Assembly: GCA_027625915.1 (NCBI GenBank) | Contig: JANTQA010000015.1 | Coordinates: 3,224,001 to 3,288,000, forward strand | Length of the DNA stretch: 64,000 bases | Source: Anaeramoeba flamelloides | Taxonomy: Eukaryota > Metamonada > Anaeramoebidae | Direction: 5' to 3' | Shown: positions 24,801 through 35,844 of the stretch, piece after piece | How the letters are laid out: each line of letters starts with the position of its first letter | Position numbering within the stretch: the first letter of the stretch is position 1 | Program-made: the position numbers and the translations under genes | The notes under the pieces: model-generated | What the model saw: only the letters and a program-made list of their open reading frames with translations | Database searches by the model: none | Told to the model about the DNA's origin: nothing

Positions 24801-25760
24801 TCCTTTGTGTAATTTCACTGCCTTTGCAAGGATGTCGTCCTTTTACAGTTTCGTAATTTGGTAATTAAAAAAAAAAACAATAAGAAGATCAAAAAGCGAA
24901 TAAATGAGTGAAGGAAAATTCAACGAATTTCTGAGAAATTCACAAATTTTTTTGAAGGCTAAGGAAAGAAGAAAACATAAGATAAGATTTTTGATATAAA
25001 AAATAAAGAAAAATAAAAATACAACAAAGTAATCAGTTTTATGACTGAAAGAATATGTTTCAAAATCAAAAAAAGATAGCAAAAATAATTTTTTTTCAAA
25101 AAAGAAATTGTAAAGCTGTAAAAAGAAGGAAAGTATACAAAAAAAGAAAAAATAGGTGAAAAAAACAACAACTAGACTTTAACGAAGGAAAAAAATAACA
25201 AAAAGAACTTTCTTAAGAAAAGTCTACAAAAAAAGGAACAAAAAACAAAAAGTTTTGATGAAAAAGAAAAAGTATATATATTTTTATTTAAAAAAGAGAA
25301 GACACATTTTTTAAAAAAAAGAAAATAGATACCCGCAATATAATTGTTGAAAACACATTCAAAAAACGACAAAAAAATCAATAAAAAAATCAATAATTGG
25401 AAGCAAAAAAAGAAATTAGAATATCTGAAAGGAATTCCAGAATAAAAAAATAGTTGGTGATTTTACAAAAAGAAAGGGTGTTGGTGGAAAGGTTTTTCTG
25501 TTCAAAAGAAGAAAAGTCAAAGAAGATGGATTCAAAAGAATAAAAAACAAAAAAAAAAAAAGAAACATAAAAAAAAAATCAGAATTCTATATCAATCTGT
25601 TTGTAAATATAAATTAAGAAAAGGTAGTGACTTAAATAATGAAACCTACTTCTTTTTTAGACCAGATGGATGTTTTAATATGTTTCACTGTTGCTAAATT
25701 GGGTGCTTCTTTGACTTTTTTGAATAATTGCTTGATCTTTTTTTTTCGATCGCTATTCAT
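18850..25760 (-). CDS. R1R2R3 Myb DNA-binding protein
   Basis: Exons read on the minus strand: 25760-25650, 24839-24729, 24551-24409 and 20659-18850. They join in phase and encode about 724 residues. Three Myb repeats can be read: R1 (SIWSKKEDDILAKAV to CLHRWKK), R2 (KGSWSKEEDQFL to CRERW) and R3 (HGPWREEEDMIL to IKNRWNTTLKK), each with the spaced Trp residues of the family. Repeat order and the VLDP and QLDP linkers match 3R-Myb transcription factors of animals, plants and protists. The long C-terminal region is Lys-rich, then Ser/Asp/Glu-rich (SDESDESDES type), then Asn-rich, as in a low-complexity regulatory tail. Likely a nuclear transcription regulator. The start at 25760 (MNSDRKKK) is the best Met before R1; an earlier exon is possible. 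Introns are 810, 177 and 3,749 nt. Confidence 0.85.
20846..21450. repeat. 0.7-kb dispersed repeat, copy 2
   Basis: Direct-orientation partner of 17945-18665, lying in the Myb intron less than 200 bp from the last exon. It keeps the hairpin-forming left end (GGACTCATC against GTGAGTAAC) and the purine-rich tract at 21230-21300, and is somewhat shorter in that tract. Confidence 0.75.
22310..23475. repeat. 1.2-kb dispersed repeat with ATCGCGAT-like arrays, copy 1
   Basis: Matches 33180-34280 in direct orientation over about 1.1 kb. Shared blocks include AATCAAGGATCAGATC, TGAATAAAAGACCTT, GATTATT.TTTGTTTGATCATAAA and CTTCTTTTTGG.TATTTAA. The left 250 bp (about 22360-22555) are crowded with degenerate AATCACGAT, ATCGCGAT and ATCGTGAT words spaced about 15-30 bp apart. 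Such subterminal motif arrays occur in some DNA transposons. No open frame of note, so it looks non-autonomous. Confidence 0.7.
23476..23952. mobile_element. TIR element, family 3 (CAGTGGTGTAAATAA ends)
   Basis: This 477-bp element is flanked by TA on both sides (23474-23475 and 23953-23954). Inverted ends of about 60 bp share GTGGTGTAAATAA, CCCATTACT and AATTTAACTCATG. The right terminus reads CAGTGGTG on the minus strand and the left reads AAGTGGTG. TA duplications and CAGTGG-type termini point to Tc1/mariner. No transposase frame, so it is probably a MITE. It abuts the 1.2-kb repeat. Confidence 0.75.
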
Positions 25761-27849
25761 AAAGATGAGTAAAAAAAAAAAAAAAACAACATAAGGGGTT
25801 GGTTCATTTTTAGAAAGTGTATTATTGTTTTTAAAAATAGAATTAAAAAGAACAGAGCGCAAATTTGTTCCATAAATATAGGTACTTTGCGCTGTTGTGG
25901 GGCAAAATGGATATTGGCTCAGTTTTTCAGAAGCGAAAAAAAGAATAATTATCCAGCCCACACTTTAAAAAAAAAACTAAATAACAGAAATAATCGTTCT
26001 AATCAGGAAGAACGAATTTTAAAGTAAAAAAGAAGGGAACAAAAGTAGAAAAAAGTCCACTTACGAAGAGGACATTGATTGTTTCTCAAGACAATGAAAA
26101 AATAAATGATCAACAACCCAAAAACTTTACCAAATTATTAATATAAGATCAATTCAAGTCCTGCCTGGTTTTTGTTTTTTAGGTTTTTAAGTCTACAATT
26201 TTTTGTTAGTGTTTTCCAAAAGGTAATTTATTATTACTTATTTTTTTTACAGTAAAAAGTTTGATAGAATTGCCAATCGTTTTTTGAAAGATAAAAAAGA
26301 TTAAAAATTTTGGTAAAACAAAAAGTACTGTATTTTGAATCGAATTTGAACAAAATTCAAAGTTGAGTCATGAAAATGTAACTAGTTTTCTTGTTTTAGA
26401 TATTCAAGTGTTGAAATTTCTTTGATTTGGGACATATTTATGTCTCATATGAGGGAGAAACTCTGAATTTGTTATTTTTTGAAGAGTATAATAAGTGGTA
26501 TAATTATGTTGGTACACCTGTGATTTTGAATAGCTGTTCTGGAAAAAAAGTGAAACACAAAAAAAAAAGTTAAACACAGTTTTTAATTGGGAACATTACA
26601 AAACCTGAAAAGTAAGATCAATAAATAAAAGAAAAAATAAATAAATAAATACAAAATGGAAGTACTCAGCCATAATAAGAGTTTTTTTAAATACTATCTT
26701 TTGTAGGTATTTTTCTTTGATTGATAAATTATTAAAAATTTGTTCAAAAAATTGACTATTTTTGAGATCTCCAAAAATACACAATTTCAATTTCGATATG
26801 GAAGTAGATTAAAATTGTGTTTGTTGGTTTGATTGGAAATAATATAATGGAATATTATTTGAAGTTCATAGGTGTCTTCTTTTAATTGATTTTACTTTTC
26901 ATTTTCAGTAATGTTAACAATTAAAAACTGTGTTGAACTTTTTTTTCCTGTTTCATTATTTTTCCACAATGGTAATGTGGATTTACAAAATCCCCTCTAA
27001 AGAAATAAACCGAGTTCTCCATAACAGTGCAGATTCAAAGAGATTGTGACCAGATAATTATAATTTCACATTTACAATCGGAGTAAAAAAACCAATTTAA
27101 ACAATTTTAATTCAATTACTATCTTTTTTGTAACCCCCTCTATTGTTTTACAATGGTTTGATTTAGATTACTAGAAAGTAATTAATTTTAAAAAACCAAA
27201 AAATAATTGAATTTTTGATATTTGTTTTATTTAAGATGTTATTAAACTTGAATTGTAATATTATTTTTTATTTATACTCAATTAGAACTTTTTCTGACAA
27301 CTTCTCTTTGTAAATTCGGAAATCGGTGACAATTTTTTTTATTGTGATAAAAAAAGATCCTTGGAATGTTTGGCAAAATATTAATAATTTCTGGTTTTAT
27401 CAAGAATTAAAATATTTTTTCACCATTTTAACAATTATTTCTCAAATTTTCTCTACTACTCGGGAAGTTAAGATACCATTTTATTGCAGTTACAAAAAAA
27501 ATAACTGAAAAAATACCAGTTAGATTATTTTTATATTATTTATTTAATGTTTATTAACTATTTAAGTCATTTTTCAAGTAATAATAAAGAAAAAAAACAA
27601 CAAATTCTCAATTTATTAATTTTTTTTTATCTTTTTGAACGTATTAATTATCTCAAGTTTTTAAAAACATTATAAAAATTACTGATTACTGACAATAAAA
27701 CTATAAAATGTAATATTTTTTTTTTAAAAAAAAAAAAAATTAAATCATCAATTTGTCCATTTTTTTGAAAATTCTAATATTATTGATAATCCCTATTAAT
27801 TCCTTTATTTTTTTTTTGATTTGTTTCTTTATTGAATTTTTAACAACAT
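25761..27849. other. Intergenic DNA between the Myb gene and a palindromic region
   Basis: No supported gene. The first 200 bases may contain the Myb promoter or an undetected 5' exon. Short open frames here (for example 26596-26790 minus and 27326-27508 plus) have no recognisable motif and the base composition of non-coding DNA. Confidence 0.45.
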
Positions 27850-30010
27850 GATCCTGAAAAATTTTTGAAAAGTAAAAGTAAAAATATACTAATTTTTTAC
27901 TTTTTAATAACCTCACTTATAATAAAAACCATTAGTTAATAAAAGATCTTGGATCAAAAATTATTTTTTGAGATATTTTACTATTAAAGTTGGTAAATAC
28001 AATTTCCCAGGTTCTATTTTTTTCTAATTTAATAGTAAAAAATTTGAATGATTTTTTTTTTTCACAGTCAAGATGTTATAATATTTTATTTTAATTAATT
28101 TTGAATTTAATAAATATCTTTCTAATGTATAACCAATTATTTTGACTATTATAGAATTATTTATTGATATAAATTGAAAAAAAGATTTTGTTTTTGATTT
28201 TACGTTAGGTCTTTTTTAATTTTAGAAATAAACAGTAAAATTTGAGAAATTTTCAGTTTACTCCTAAAAGCCAAAAAACTTACCGTTAACTTTTTCATAA
28301 TTTAAACGAATTGAGTAAAATCTATAATTTTTTTTTATTCTTTTATATCCTGGAAAAGCGCCGTTAGGTTTTCTTGACTTTTCTGTTTATTTGTGAAATG
28401 TTTTAGGTTTTTTTTTACTTTTTGAAATAAAAAGAAAATTTTAAAAAATTTTCGGTTTATTTCGAAAAGTAAAAAAAAAAAAATAACGAAAATCGATAGA
28501 TTTAATAAATAAAACAGAAAACTCAGGCACTCTACGGCACTCTACGGACACTCTCAATAATTATAATCAGGAATTTTTTTTTCTCTGTTTCAGTTTTATT
28601 AGATGAGTATAATGTTTTCATAACTATTCGTCATTACCTATCAAAGTAAATATCCCCAAGTTGAATTAAACTATAATTCATGCTTTCGTTTATCTGGAAT
28701 TAATTATATGAAAAATACCTTTTTTTCTAGACTAAACTAGCATGAAAAAATAAAATTGAAAAAAAAAAAGTTAGACAAAACTACACCATTCCATAACCTT
28801 TCGTCTTGAAAAATAAGTTTATTCACAATATAATCAAAATTTCAGAACTTTAAATTCATGTGGCTATTGTATTTATTGTTGTTAGAATATCCAACTTTTT
28901 TATAAGTCTCTAGTAAAGAAAAATGGATGTATTTTCAGGTAATTAATTTCAGATAAACGAAAGCATGAATTATAGTTTACAGTCAGTTTCACTTTTAAGG
29001 CACAAACTTTCAACGAAATTTAATACACAAAAAAAATCTCAAATTAAGGCACAAAATTTGGAATTTTATTTTTTACAATTTATATTTACTAGAATTTGAA
29101 TTTTGTGCCTTAATTTGAGATTTTTTTTGTGTATTAAATTTCGTTGAAAGTTTGTGCCTTAAAAGTGAAACTGACTGTAATTCAACTTGGGGATATTTAC
29201 TTTGATAGGTAATGACGAATAGTTATGAAAAAATTATACTCATCTAATAAAACTGAAACAGAGAAAAAAAAATTTCCTGGTTATAATTATTTAGAGTTTC
29301 CGTCAAGTGCATAGCTTTTCCAGAATTCAAAAGAACAGAGAAAAATATATGATTTTACTCAATTCTTTTAAATTTTGGAAAAGCTAACGGCGGTTTTTTT
29401 TTTTACTTTTTGAAATAAACCGAAAATTTCTCAAATTTTATGTTTATTTCAATAATTAAAAAAAACCTAACGGATAATCAAAAAAAAAAAAGATTTTTTT
29501 AAATTTTTATTAATAAATAATTTCATAATAGTCTAAAATAATTGGTTATATATTTGAAAGATATTTATTAAATTTAAAATACTTTTAAAAAATCTGATTA
29601 TAACCTCTTAACCGTGTAAATAAAAATATTCAAATTTTTTATTATTAAATTTGAAAAAAATCTTACTGGAAAATTGGATTTTTCAGCTTAAATTCTAAAA
29701 TATCTATAAAAATAATCATTGATCCAAGATCTCATTATTAACTAATAGTGTTTATTATAAGTGAAGTTATTAAAAAGTGAAAAATTAGGAAATATTTGAT
29801 TTTTTTTTGAAAAAAATATTTCATGATCGGTCGAGACTTTTAAAAAAGATGGTTATACTAACTACAGTAAATACAACAGTTCCATCAATTTAAAGTTCTG
29901 GATTTTTGATTATATTGTGAATAAAGTCGATTATTTAAGAGGAAAGGTTATGGAATGGTGTAGTTTTATCTAACTTTTTTTTTTTTCAATTTTATTTTTT
30001 CATGCTAGCG
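27850..30010. repeat. Complex 2-kb inverted repeat
   Basis: The left arm (about 27850-28720) pairs with an inverted right arm (about 28930-29830). For example, the left-arm stretch around GATCTTGGATCA is inverted at GATCCAAGATC. The inner block 28585-28720 is almost identical to its inverted partner, apart from a MITE insertion at 28980-29177. A third block, 28735-28880, lies in the loop and is inverted again at 29865-30010. The left arm holds about 185 bp of extra TTAGGTTTT-rich sequence (28370-28555) lacking on the right. Segment order is A-B-C-B'-A'-C'. No transposase seen. Confidence 0.7.
28980..29177. mobile_element. Palindromic MITE, family 1, with visible empty site
   Basis: A 198-bp foldback element with ends CAGTCAGTTTCACTTTTAA and TA duplicates at 28978-28979 and 29178-29179. 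The host sequence is one arm of an inverted repeat. The opposite arm (about 28655-28675) carries the uninterrupted sequence with a single TA, so both the insertion point and the TA duplication are directly seen. Confidence 0.93.
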
Positions 30011-30184
30011 TTATAAAAACCATTATTGTGTTTAGTCCTCCCATTTTGTCTTTAATTGTTTCTTTTTTTCTTTTCTTAGATGATCTGAGGTTTTGTTTCT
30101 TTTTATGTTGCCAATTAAAGATTTGTTAACTTTTTTTCTTATTTTGCCATTTTACACAAAAATAAAGTACAAAATGATTTCTTG

Positions 30185-30535
30185 AATATTTCATGTTTTT
30201 TTTATGAGAAAATTGTAATTTTTCATTAACCGTGATACTTTTCCTGTGTGATCCCCAACTGTCGGGAAACTGGCCAATATATTTAGTGTTTGAAATGAAA
30301 ACAAATTCTATTTAATAAACCATTGAAGATGTTTGGGTTTGTTGAAATTTGATGAAGTTTTTTCGACTCCAAACAACTTCTTTTATTAGGTAAATACAAA
30401 AGAATGTTCCCAAATACGTCACTAGGTTCATATTTTTTTACTGTTTTGAACCCTAAAGTATGTACCCAAAATGGATCACTGTTTATGAAAAATTACAATT
30501 TTCTCATAAAAACATAAAAAATTCGAGAAATCGTT
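30185..30535. repeat. Foldback repeat, copy 1
   Basis: Two inverted arms share GAGAAAATTGTAATTTTTCAT: about 30200-30232 and its inverse at about 30484-30515. The same arm sequence, with GTGATAC after it, recurs in both arms of 56860-57215. The loop contains no gene. The four arms make this a family and not a chance hairpin. Confidence 0.6.
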
Positions 30536-30847
30536 TTGGTTTGTTTTGGTTTATACAAATTTCTTCAAAAAAAGTAATTTAAATTCCTTTAAGTTTCGAA
30601 ATTTTAATCTAACTAGGGCTGCAATATCCAGACTCAATATTTGTGAAAGTTTACTTATTGAAAACTCAAAATTTTATTTTAGTTGAATTTCGTTATTCTT
30701 CGGCCAAGTAAGGATTTCCAAAAAATGCTATTTTTAAATTTAAAATGCCAAAAACAAGTAAAACGAGTCAAGAACGAAAATCGGGAAAGGTTTTATTGAA
30801 CTAATTTATTTTTTTTAATTTGTTCTGAACTGGAGATCTTCGATCAA

Positions 30848-32206
30848 ATGAACAGACAAGAAGAACAAACTCTCCTCAGGGTACGTCTTAAAAAATTAAT
30901 CAAAAGAGCAGATAACCGAATATGTGCAGATTGCTTTCGGCCGAGTTCGGGTTGGTGTTCAGTATCACTGGGCACCGTCATGTGTCTTGGATGTGCAGGG
31001 TTTCATTATTGCTTAGGTACGCATATTTCGATGATCCGTAGTGCACAACTTGATACGTGGAAACTAGCACAAGTCGAAAGAATGGAAGAAATGGGAAACA
31101 GTAAAGCGAATAGAATTTATGAATCAAATTTACCTCGTGACTTTCAAAGGCCAATAAACGATCGTACAAAAATGCAAGAATTTGTTTTTAACAAGTATCG
31201 CGATCGCCTTTATGTCTCAAAAAGTTTTCAAAAGAAAAACGATCCACAGAGTGTTAATAATAATGCGGACTCTTTTGATGAAAGACAATTTGGCCGAAAA
31301 AAAGATTCTAAAAAGAAGCCCCCAAAGACAAAGAACGAGAATGAAAAATTAAATGAAGAAAAAGAGAAAGAAAGGATCACCAAACAAATTGAAAATTTGA
31401 ATAAAAAAGAACAAAGAGAAATCCTTGATTTTTTTTATCCCAACGAAACCAAAAAGGACAAGAAAGAAATTGAAACAACAACAAATGATGATATCGAAAT
31501 ATTAAATCAATTTTTTGGGATGAATAGTCAAAAGGAAAACGAAAAACCTTTAAAATCTCAAAATGAAAAGAGCAACACTACAACATATTACGGTTGGGAT
31601 TTAAATTTTAACAATGATTTGAATTCACAATTAAATACAAACAAAAAGTCAAACAAGGGTTGGGATTGGAATACAAATCAAAATATAAACCAAAATAATG
31701 ATTTTTTTACAAATACAAAAACTAACCAAATTCAAAATTTAAATTCAAATTCAATTACAAAAACAAAAGAAAATTTTAATAATAATGATTTTAATATTAA
31801 CCAAAATAATATTCAGAATTCAAATTTTAGGATAAACAAAAAACAAAATAAAAAAGAGAATTGGAATACAAAAGAGAATTTAAATAATAATAATAATAAT
31901 AATATCTGGGATTTAAATTTTAACAATGATTTGAATTCACAATTAAATACAAACAAAAAGTCAAACAAAGGTTGGAATTGGAATACAAATCAAAATATAA
32001 ACCAAAATAATGATTTTAGTTTGAATACATCTACTAACACAATTCAAAATTCAAATTCAAATTCAAAAACAAAAACAAAAACAAAAGAGAATTTTAATAA
32101 TAATTTTTTTAATATTAACCAAAATAATATTCAGAATTCAAATTTTAGGATAAACAAAAAACAAAATAAAAAAGAGAATTGGAATAAAAGGAGAGAATTT
32201 AAATAA
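30848..32206 (+). CDS. SMAP/AGD5-type ArfGAP with Asn-rich tail; arginine finger replaced
   Basis: 452 residues. Residues 1-125 form an ArfGAP domain with a zinc finger C26-x2-C29-x16-C46-x2-C49, followed by LGTHIS, RSAQLDTW and EEMGNSKAN. These match the SMAP/AGD5 branch, which activates GTP hydrolysis by Arf GTPases on membranes. The family's catalytic arginine is five residues after the last zinc Cys; here that residue is Tyr54 (GFHYCLG), so GAP activity is doubtful. The tail is Lys/Glu-rich, then repeats of about 104 residues rich in Asn (WDLNFNN, NINQNN, RINKKQNKKENW). Translation could instead begin at 30745: a 15-codon exon (30745-30789) joins in phase through a 46-nt GT...AG intron to 30836. 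The frame shifts near 32187-32195, giving the stop at 32206. Confidence 0.85.
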   Translation: MNRQEEQTLLRVRLKKLIKRADNRICADCFRPSSGWCSVSLGTVMCLGCAGFHYCLGTHISMIRSAQLDTWKLAQVERMEEMGNSKANRIYESNLPRDFQRPINDRTKMQEFVFNKYRDRLYVSKSFQKKNDPQSVNNNADSFDERQFGRKKDSKKKPPKTKNENEKLNEEKEKERITKQIENLNKKEQREILDFFYPNETKKDKKEIETTTNDDIEILNQFFGMNSQKENEKPLKSQNEKSNTTTYYGWDLNFNNDLNSQLNTNKKSNKGWDWNTNQNINQNNDFFTNTKTNQIQNLNSNSITKTKENFNNNDFNINQNNIQNSNFRINKKQNKKENWNTKENLNNNNNNNIWDLNFNNDLNSQLNTNKKSNKGWNWNTNQNINQNNDFSLNTSTNTIQNSNSNSKTKTKTKENFNNNFFNINQNNIQNSNFRINKKQNKKENWNKRREFK

Positions 32207-32642
32207 TAATAATAATAATAATAATAATATCTGGGATTTAAATTTTAACAATAATTTTAATTCAAAATTAAATACAAACAAAAATCCAAAAAAAAGTTGG
32301 GATTGGGATAAAAATCGAAATTTAAACCAATATACTGATTTTTATACAAATACAAAAATTAACCAAATTCAAAATTCAAATTCAAATTCAAATTCAAAAA
32401 CAAAAGAAAATTTTAATAATAATTTTTTTAATATTAACCAAAATAATATTCAGAATTCCAATTTTAGGATAAACAAAAAACAAATGTCAAACGAGAATTG
32501 GAATACAAACAAGAATTTAAAGAACAACAATAATAATTTTACTTTAAATATCAATACAAATAATAATCAAAATACAAAAATAAATCAAAACAGAAACCTA
32601 AACAAAGGTTGGAATTGGGAAACAAATGAAATTTTTAATTAA
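32207..32642 (+). pseudogene. Out-of-frame third tail repeat of the ArfGAP gene
   Basis: Directly after the ArfGAP stop a third copy of the tail repeat (WDLNFNN at 32232, then NINQNNIQNSNF and RINKKQ) stays open to a stop at 32640-32642, but in the +1 frame. Unit 2 holds one extra base compared with unit 1 at the stretch before the AAT run. Either the gene was recently truncated or the extra base is a sequencing error. With the shift ignored, the protein would be about 145 residues longer. Confidence 0.6.
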
Positions 32643-33179
32643 AACAATACCTTTCTTTTTAAATATGAATACTGGCAAGAATTCAAAATCTTGATTCAAA
32701 TTCAACAAATAACCAGAAAAAAAAATCAAAACACAATCGGAATTAATTAACACAAAGATTTGGGAATGGAATTTCATCTTATTACAAGAACAAAAAAATA
32801 AAAAAGAAGAAAAGAAAAGAAAAAAAGAAATGCTGAATATTTTAAAAATAACAAAGAATAATTTACAACCAACATATGACATTCGTGACACAATTGAAGT
32901 ATTTTGGAAGCAAATACTTTACCCACAATTTTAAAAATATCAACACCACACATATCAACTATATAAACACCTCGAATAAACATGTTGGTGAATCAAAACA
33001 ATTACAAAAAGTCCGAATAAAAATTTTAAAATAAAAAATTTTTTTTCAAGTTTCATTTTTTAAAACAAATTGTTTTTTCAGATTGAAACATGAGCAAAAC
33101 AGTTTATGTGTTTATAGTTATCATAGTTATAATATAATTAATGTATACCAAGCCTTCTTTTTAAATATTTTCAACAATA
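32643..33179. other. Intergenic DNA after the ArfGAP gene
   Basis: No supported gene. A-rich, with short frames on the minus strand that have no motif. Confidence 0.45.
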
Positions 33180-34540
33180 GAGGATTTGACGATATCTATG
33201 GTATATGTCGCGATACAGTTTCAAAAATCGCGATTATTTTTATCAAATCGCGATATTGTATAAAATTGTGATAATCAATAATATCGCGATAATATAAAAA
33301 ATCTTGATATTCCATAAAATCATGATAATTATTATCTAAAAATCGTGATAAATGTTAAAATATCGTGATTAAAAATTAAATCACGATCTAATAGTTGATT
33401 ACTTTTTGGGCTAATTGAGAAATATTTTTACAAAGAAATTTTTTTTGATCAAAAAATAGATTATGTTAAAAAAAGTTATTATTTGAAAAAACAACAAAAA
33501 AGATACTTGATCCAATCAAGGATCAGATCCAAGAGTTTTATTATATTTTTTTTTGATTTGGTTGACAAACCTATCTATCATTTTAGATCAACATCAATAA
33601 GAAATAAAGCTAAATAAATATTTTTTCAGTTAATCGTGGTGTTGTAAATTGAGTTGAATAAAAGACCTTGGTAAAAATCCAGCCCGTTACATGTTCTTTA
33701 AAGACTGAGTTCTTGGGTTTAAATATTTTCTTTTTTCTAGGAAAGCTGAAAGGGGTTGGATAACTTTTCAAAACCTTTCATAACAACCTTGACACATTAT
33801 CACCAATTATTAAAATTTTTTGTTGTTCTTGTTATTCTCCTTCTCTTAATCTTGTTATTGTGCCAGAAAACCCAAAAAAAGTTTTGAGGTTTTTGTTTGA
33901 CCGTTCACCATAAAGATTGAAAATTAATCTTTCTTCTTTTTGGCTATTTAAAATTGTGAAGGTAAAAACCCCATTTTAAAAAAACACATCTATTGTGTAT
34001 TCAATTACATTGTTGAAGTGGATTATTGTTTGTTTGATCATAAAATTCACTGGAGATTATACTATAAAAAAAAAACTAAAAAGATAGCATTTTGTTGGAA
34101 CAACAAATTAATCTGATAAGGTTTTATATCTTTTTTTTTGTTTTTCAACCCTTTCAAACACTTGGAGACACTTTCAAACGCCTTTAAACATTTTATAACA
34201 TTTTTAAAGGGGAAAAGTGTTATAAAAGTGTTTTGTTTTGTAAAATTCTAGAGATTTTTTTAAAAGTGATTTTAAAAAAATAATTTTCTTTATCACGATT
34301 TTTATTTTTTATGATTTTTTAAGATAAGGTGGAATTTCGCCATATTATTATTTTTCATTATAAAGTAGGACTAATTGTAATTTTATAATTTTTCATGATA
34401 ATCTAACTATTTCGCGATATTATTCAAAAATCATGGTTTTTTAAGATTATCGTGAATTGATTACTATTATTGTGATAAAGTAGGAATAATCGTGATTTTA
34501 ATGCTAATATCATGATAATACAAGTTATCATCAAAAATTT
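33180..34540. repeat. 1.2-kb dispersed repeat with ATCGCGAT-like arrays, copy 2
   Basis: Partner of 22310-23475. The left 220 bp (33205-33400) hold many ATCGCGATA, AATCGTGAT and AATCACGAT words. A second array of the same words (TTCGCGATATTATT, ATCGTGAATTGATT, ATCGTGATTTTAA) lies at 34290-34530. The unit therefore seems bounded by motif arrays at both ends, with 0.9 kb of unique but shared sequence between. No coding content. Confidence 0.65.
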
Positions 34541-35844
34541 CAATAAAATAATGTTTTCTTGTATTTTCAGGGATAGTGTCGATTCAATAATAACCTCATT
34601 TTTTTTCATGTATCTTAAATCTTTTACAAATTCAAGCAAAAAATGAAAATAATCATTTTTTTTTTAACTGTCAATATAAAAATCATTTTGCAGTAGGGAT
34701 TATTTTTTTAGGGAATTAAAACAAATTATACTACTTCCAAGTATAAATGTGTTTTTTAACAAGATAAGTATTTACATCTCAGATATGTCATATCAACAAA
34801 CTCGATATTTAATCTATAATCAAAGAGCATTAAAGTTTCTATTATTTCTAATTTTTCCCTTCTTTATTTAAATTTTACAGTTTATTTTATTTCATATTAG
34901 TCATTTGTTTTTTGATGGTATTTCTTAATTTTTATATTTATCAAAGTTTGAATAAAGTCAAAAAATTTCATCAAAAATTTTCATTAAAAATGGATTTATT
35001 ATACTACTGTTGTTTTTTGCTAATCCATTTATATCCTTTTGAATTCGAGTTTGGCTCAATTCGAGTAAGAGCCAAAAGCAGAAAATTAACATTTTTATTT
35101 TTTTTTAATATTCAATTAGATCTAAAAACTTCATTGCTTATAAGCTTGTGGCTTTGCTTTATTTTATTATTAACAATACTTTTCTTCATAACATGGTATT
35201 AATTTTTTTTTACAAACATAAAAGAAAATGTCACAATAGAATGTTGGGATATGAATAGAAATTAAAGTATTTAACAATTCCCAAAGTAGAAAGGACAATT
35301 CAACTAAAAATTCCGTTATTGTATTTTTCTCTTCTGTGAGAAAAAAGTGTAATCTATTATTTTTAAAAAAGTGCCTCCATAACTAAAAATGAACCATACC
35401 CCACCAAAGTAAAAAATGTTCAATTATTATCCTCTGTGAAAATATTCATAAAGTGAAATTTTTGGTTTTATGGTGACTACCCCCTTAAATTTCTGAAATT
35501 AGAAAGGTAATTCTCAATTTAAAGTATCAAATTAAAAATTTATCTCAATAAAAACACTTAATTTTTTACGAAACTTAACAAAAAAAAACAAAAAAATTCA
35601 AAAAGTCTTAATACTGATAAATTCAAATTTATTTTATTAACTTTTTAGTTCAATTTCTATTTTTGAAATCAATTAACTCAACAAATAACACAAATCAAGA
35701 GAAAGAATCTTCTGAAAGTCAAGTCAATTTTATAAAGTTTCTTCAGATTTAAAGTTATATAAGGTATTAATCAAAGAATGTGTAAAACAATATATAAGAT
35801 GGAAAACAAATTAAAATTTTTATGATATTTCTTTCATTTTATTA
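34541..35844. other. Intergenic DNA with an uncertain hydrophobic ORF
   Basis: An open frame at 34912-35202 (+) would give a 96-residue hydrophobic peptide. It has no recognisable family and the composition is close to the surrounding DNA, so I do not call it a gene. Positions 35395-35490 are a short dispersed repeat. Confidence 0.4.
35395..35490. repeat. Short dispersed repeat, copy 2
   Basis: Direct partner of 1515-1610, with CCAAAGTAAAAAATGTT and GTGAAATTTTTGG followed by TTTATGGTGACTACCCCCTTAA. Confidence 0.55.

Noticed and set aside
34912-35202. A small membrane protein gene
   Set aside because: Hydrophobic content is what AT-rich DNA gives by chance, and there is no family motif or splice support.
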